Shown piece by piece: positions 62,400 to 64,000 of a stretch of 64,000 nucleotides of DNA (positions are counted from its first letter, which is position 1; each line of letters opens with the position of its first letter). The position numbers were made by a program, and so were the translations under genes. The DNA comes from Trogon surrucura (taxonomy: Eukaryota > Chordata > Aves > Trogoniformes > Trogonidae), in contig CM036630.1 of NCBI GenBank assembly GCA_020746105.1, positions 12,051,840-12,115,839 on the forward strand, in the 5' to 3' direction. Under the pieces are notes generated by a model, which was not told where the DNA came from, did no database searches, and saw nothing but the letters and a program-made list of their open reading frames with translations.

Positions 62400-63060
62400 C
62401 CAGGGGCCAATCACAGTGGGGCAGAGGGACAGCTGTGCCAATGGGGAGGAGAGGATGGGTCAGGTGACCCAAATGGACCAATCACAGCGTTCTTGCCCTT
62501 GGTGCTCAGTATAAAAGGGCCCCTGAGAACAGCCCCAGGTCTCTCAGTGGAGCTGTGCTGGGGGGTTGCTGTTGGCTGCTCCTCCTCTCTCCCTGTGCTG
62601 CTGCTGTTCCTGCCTCCTGTTTTCAAGCTGCAGAGGAGCACCGTTCCTCAGGACAGGCTGTCTTGCCTTGCCTCTTCAGGTAGGAGCAGCACAGCTGCTT
62701 TTCTGATGGTTTTTTTTTGCACTGTCATCAGGACTCAGGGTTCAAGTGCTCCTCTCTGCTGTTGAGTCCAGTCTGGGACTTTTTCTGCTTGGGACCTTGC
62801 TGTCATCTGGAAGGTGTGCATCCTGTGTTAACATACTGTATCTTTGAGCACATTTGCACACTTGTGCAATATCTGTTTATAGTTTAACATCTTCTTTGCT
62901 ATTGTTGGTATTATTTCTGTTTCATTAAACTGGTTCAAGTTTTCTTCAACCTCAAAGTCTCTCTCCCTTGTTCCCCTGTTATCGTCCCCTGGAAGAGTGG
63001 TGGGAAATCACAGAGAGCATGTGTCCAAGTTTAGTGATTGGCCCAGCTTTAAGCTTCAGT
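62400..63060 (+). mobile_element. Candidate solo LTR of an endogenous retrovirus (ERVL-like)
   Basis: The layout fits U3-R-U5: three CCAAT boxes, a TATA box at 62510, then a hexamer ATTAAA at 62924-62929 and a U5-like stretch AACCTCAAAGTCTCTCTCCC. The last part, up to about 63058, loosely resembles the end of avian ERVL LTRs as I remember them. No internal retroviral gene lies beside it. The 5' limit and the TG..CA ends were not found, so the edges are guesses. Confidence 0.4.
62407..62517 (+). promoter_or_regulatory. CCAAT/TATA core promoter
   Basis: CCAAT boxes at 62407, 62438 and 62478 are followed by a canonical TATAAAAG at 62510-62517. The expected start is about 62540, and a donor-like CAG/GTAGGA follows at 62680. 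This is the clearest RNA polymerase II promoter in the desert. It is probably the LTR promoter rather than that of a host gene. Confidence 0.55.
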
Positions 63061-64000
63061 GCTGGGTTATTCTGTCATTTAAAATATTTCTGTTTCCTTG
63101 TCTGAGTCAGGTGGTGGCATGGGGACAGGGCTGTGGAGGAAGGAGAGGTGGGACCAGGAGCCCCAGGAGGGCTCCAGCGCTGGCTGCTGCCAGCTCTGCC
63201 CTGAAGCTGTGTGCTGCAGCGGGGAGAGCAGAAAACCAAGCCACCTGAGGTGATTTCAGAGATTTAAAGGGTGTTTTGTGCTTTTTCCCTCCCTACATGC
63301 ACCCACTGAATGGAGCAAAGCAGATGGCCACATGCATTCTTCAGCGAGGAGGCAGCCGAGCTTGTTTTCTGCCTGCATTGCTGTGCTGTTTATGAGACTG
63401 AAAGCAAAGCCTAGAAGCAGGGTAAGAAAAAAAAAAGAGGTCCCTGTAGGTGTGAAAGGGAAAATACCACAGCTGATGTTACACAAGCCTAGCTTTATAA
63501 TGGCCTGAAGCAGAGCGGTTATGTGAAGGGCTATTCACAAACTCCAATTTTAAAAAGTGCAGATCATATCAGTAATGTGTATTACAATAGCCTGATAGCG
63601 TGAATCAAATATTTAAAGACTACCTATACTCTGCTTTTTATTCTGAAATGACTGCAGAAAAGAGCCAAGTTCTAGCTGCTGGCCAGACTTCTTGCTTTTT
63701 TTTCTCTTAAATGAGGCCATATAATTTTCCTCTGGGATACATTTGGCACTGCAGCTATTTAGGTCTGAACCTTCATCACTAAATTCAGGAGGATTTTTCT
63801 GTTCAGTTTAAGGAGAGAAGAATCAAGGTCACCGCACTGGAGAAAAACTGTTAAAAACAGATACCTCTCATGACTGATTTCTGGACACTGTTCATGAAAA
63901 TAAAAATAGTCACCCTGATTTAACAACTGAACTTCAGCAGCAGCAACTTGTCGGGACTAGACTTAGATGAAAAACACAAAAACCTGGCTGCACATAAAAT
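63061..64000. other. Intergenic end of window
   Basis: No gene was recognised. The segment near 63110-63240 is GC-rich. The remainder is AT-rich, with short chance frames only. Confidence 0.45.

Noticed and set aside
26960-64000. SGCD (delta-sarcoglycan) exons, expected on the minus strand by synteny
   Set aside because: I looked for its conserved cysteine-rich C-terminus in minus-strand frames and found none.
1-64000. tRNA, rRNA or CRISPR features
   Set aside because: No cloverleaf, rRNA motif or regularly spaced direct-repeat array was seen.

Overview
This is vertebrate nuclear DNA, almost certainly from a bird. Four things point that way. It carries several copies of CR1 LINEs, the dominant avian retrotransposon. 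The genes are compact and intron-containing, with GT-AG splice sites. There is a candidate LTR with an avian ERVL-like layout. The gene order MED7 - TIM gene - TIM gene matches the mammalian order around HAVCR1/TIMD4, with every gene read on the + strand. There is no bacterial, organellar or viral gene layout. The species cannot be named from the sequence.

Layout. Bases 3-203 hold the last 66 codons of MED7 (Mediator subunit 7), followed by its 3' UTR. From 4632 to 10233 lies a complete eight-exon TIM-family gene (274 aa, HAVCR1-like). It encodes a signal peptide, an IgV domain with the six TIM cysteines and a WFND phosphatidylserine pocket, a short Ser/Thr stalk, one membrane span and a tail ending in a tyrosine motif (EENIYIIH). 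From 15198 to 26386 lies a second eight-exon TIM gene (358 aa, TIMD4-like). Its first two coding exons have the same lengths as those of the first gene (49 and 345 nt), but it has a long Thr-rich mucin stalk and a tail with no tyrosine. From the two paralogues I could rebuild reading frames that stay open through all splice junctions, including a 31-34 nt micro-exon in the tail of each.

From about 26.95 kb to the end I recognise no protein-coding gene. In mammals the next gene on this side is SGCD, facing the TIM genes tail to tail. I looked for its conserved C-terminal coding and did not find it, so this half is probably the TIMD4-SGCD intergenic desert. It holds CR1 fragments, a degenerate ~30-bp minisatellite (about 50.5-51.4 kb), a ~350-bp polypyrimidine tract (54.8-55.1 kb), a G-rich run, a 54-nt hairpin with a perfect 13-bp stem (34.5 kb), a 51-bp direct repeat near 55.6 kb, and a CCAAT/TATA promoter that looks like the U3 part of a solo LTR (62.4-63.06 kb).

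How the genes relate. MED7 is a housekeeping transcription gene. The two TIM genes are immune-cell surface receptors that, by family knowledge, bind phosphatidylserine on apoptotic cells. The first keeps a signalling tyrosine; the second looks like a tethering receptor. The most interesting points are two strong competing splice donors 13 nt apart that would switch the tyrosine tail of the first gene on or off, the Trp-to-Leu change in the ligand loop of the second, a sulfation-like DYDY motif in its stalk, and a CpG-rich island with two E-boxes just downstream of MED7. All exon models come from reading frames and splice consensus alone; no transcript evidence was available.
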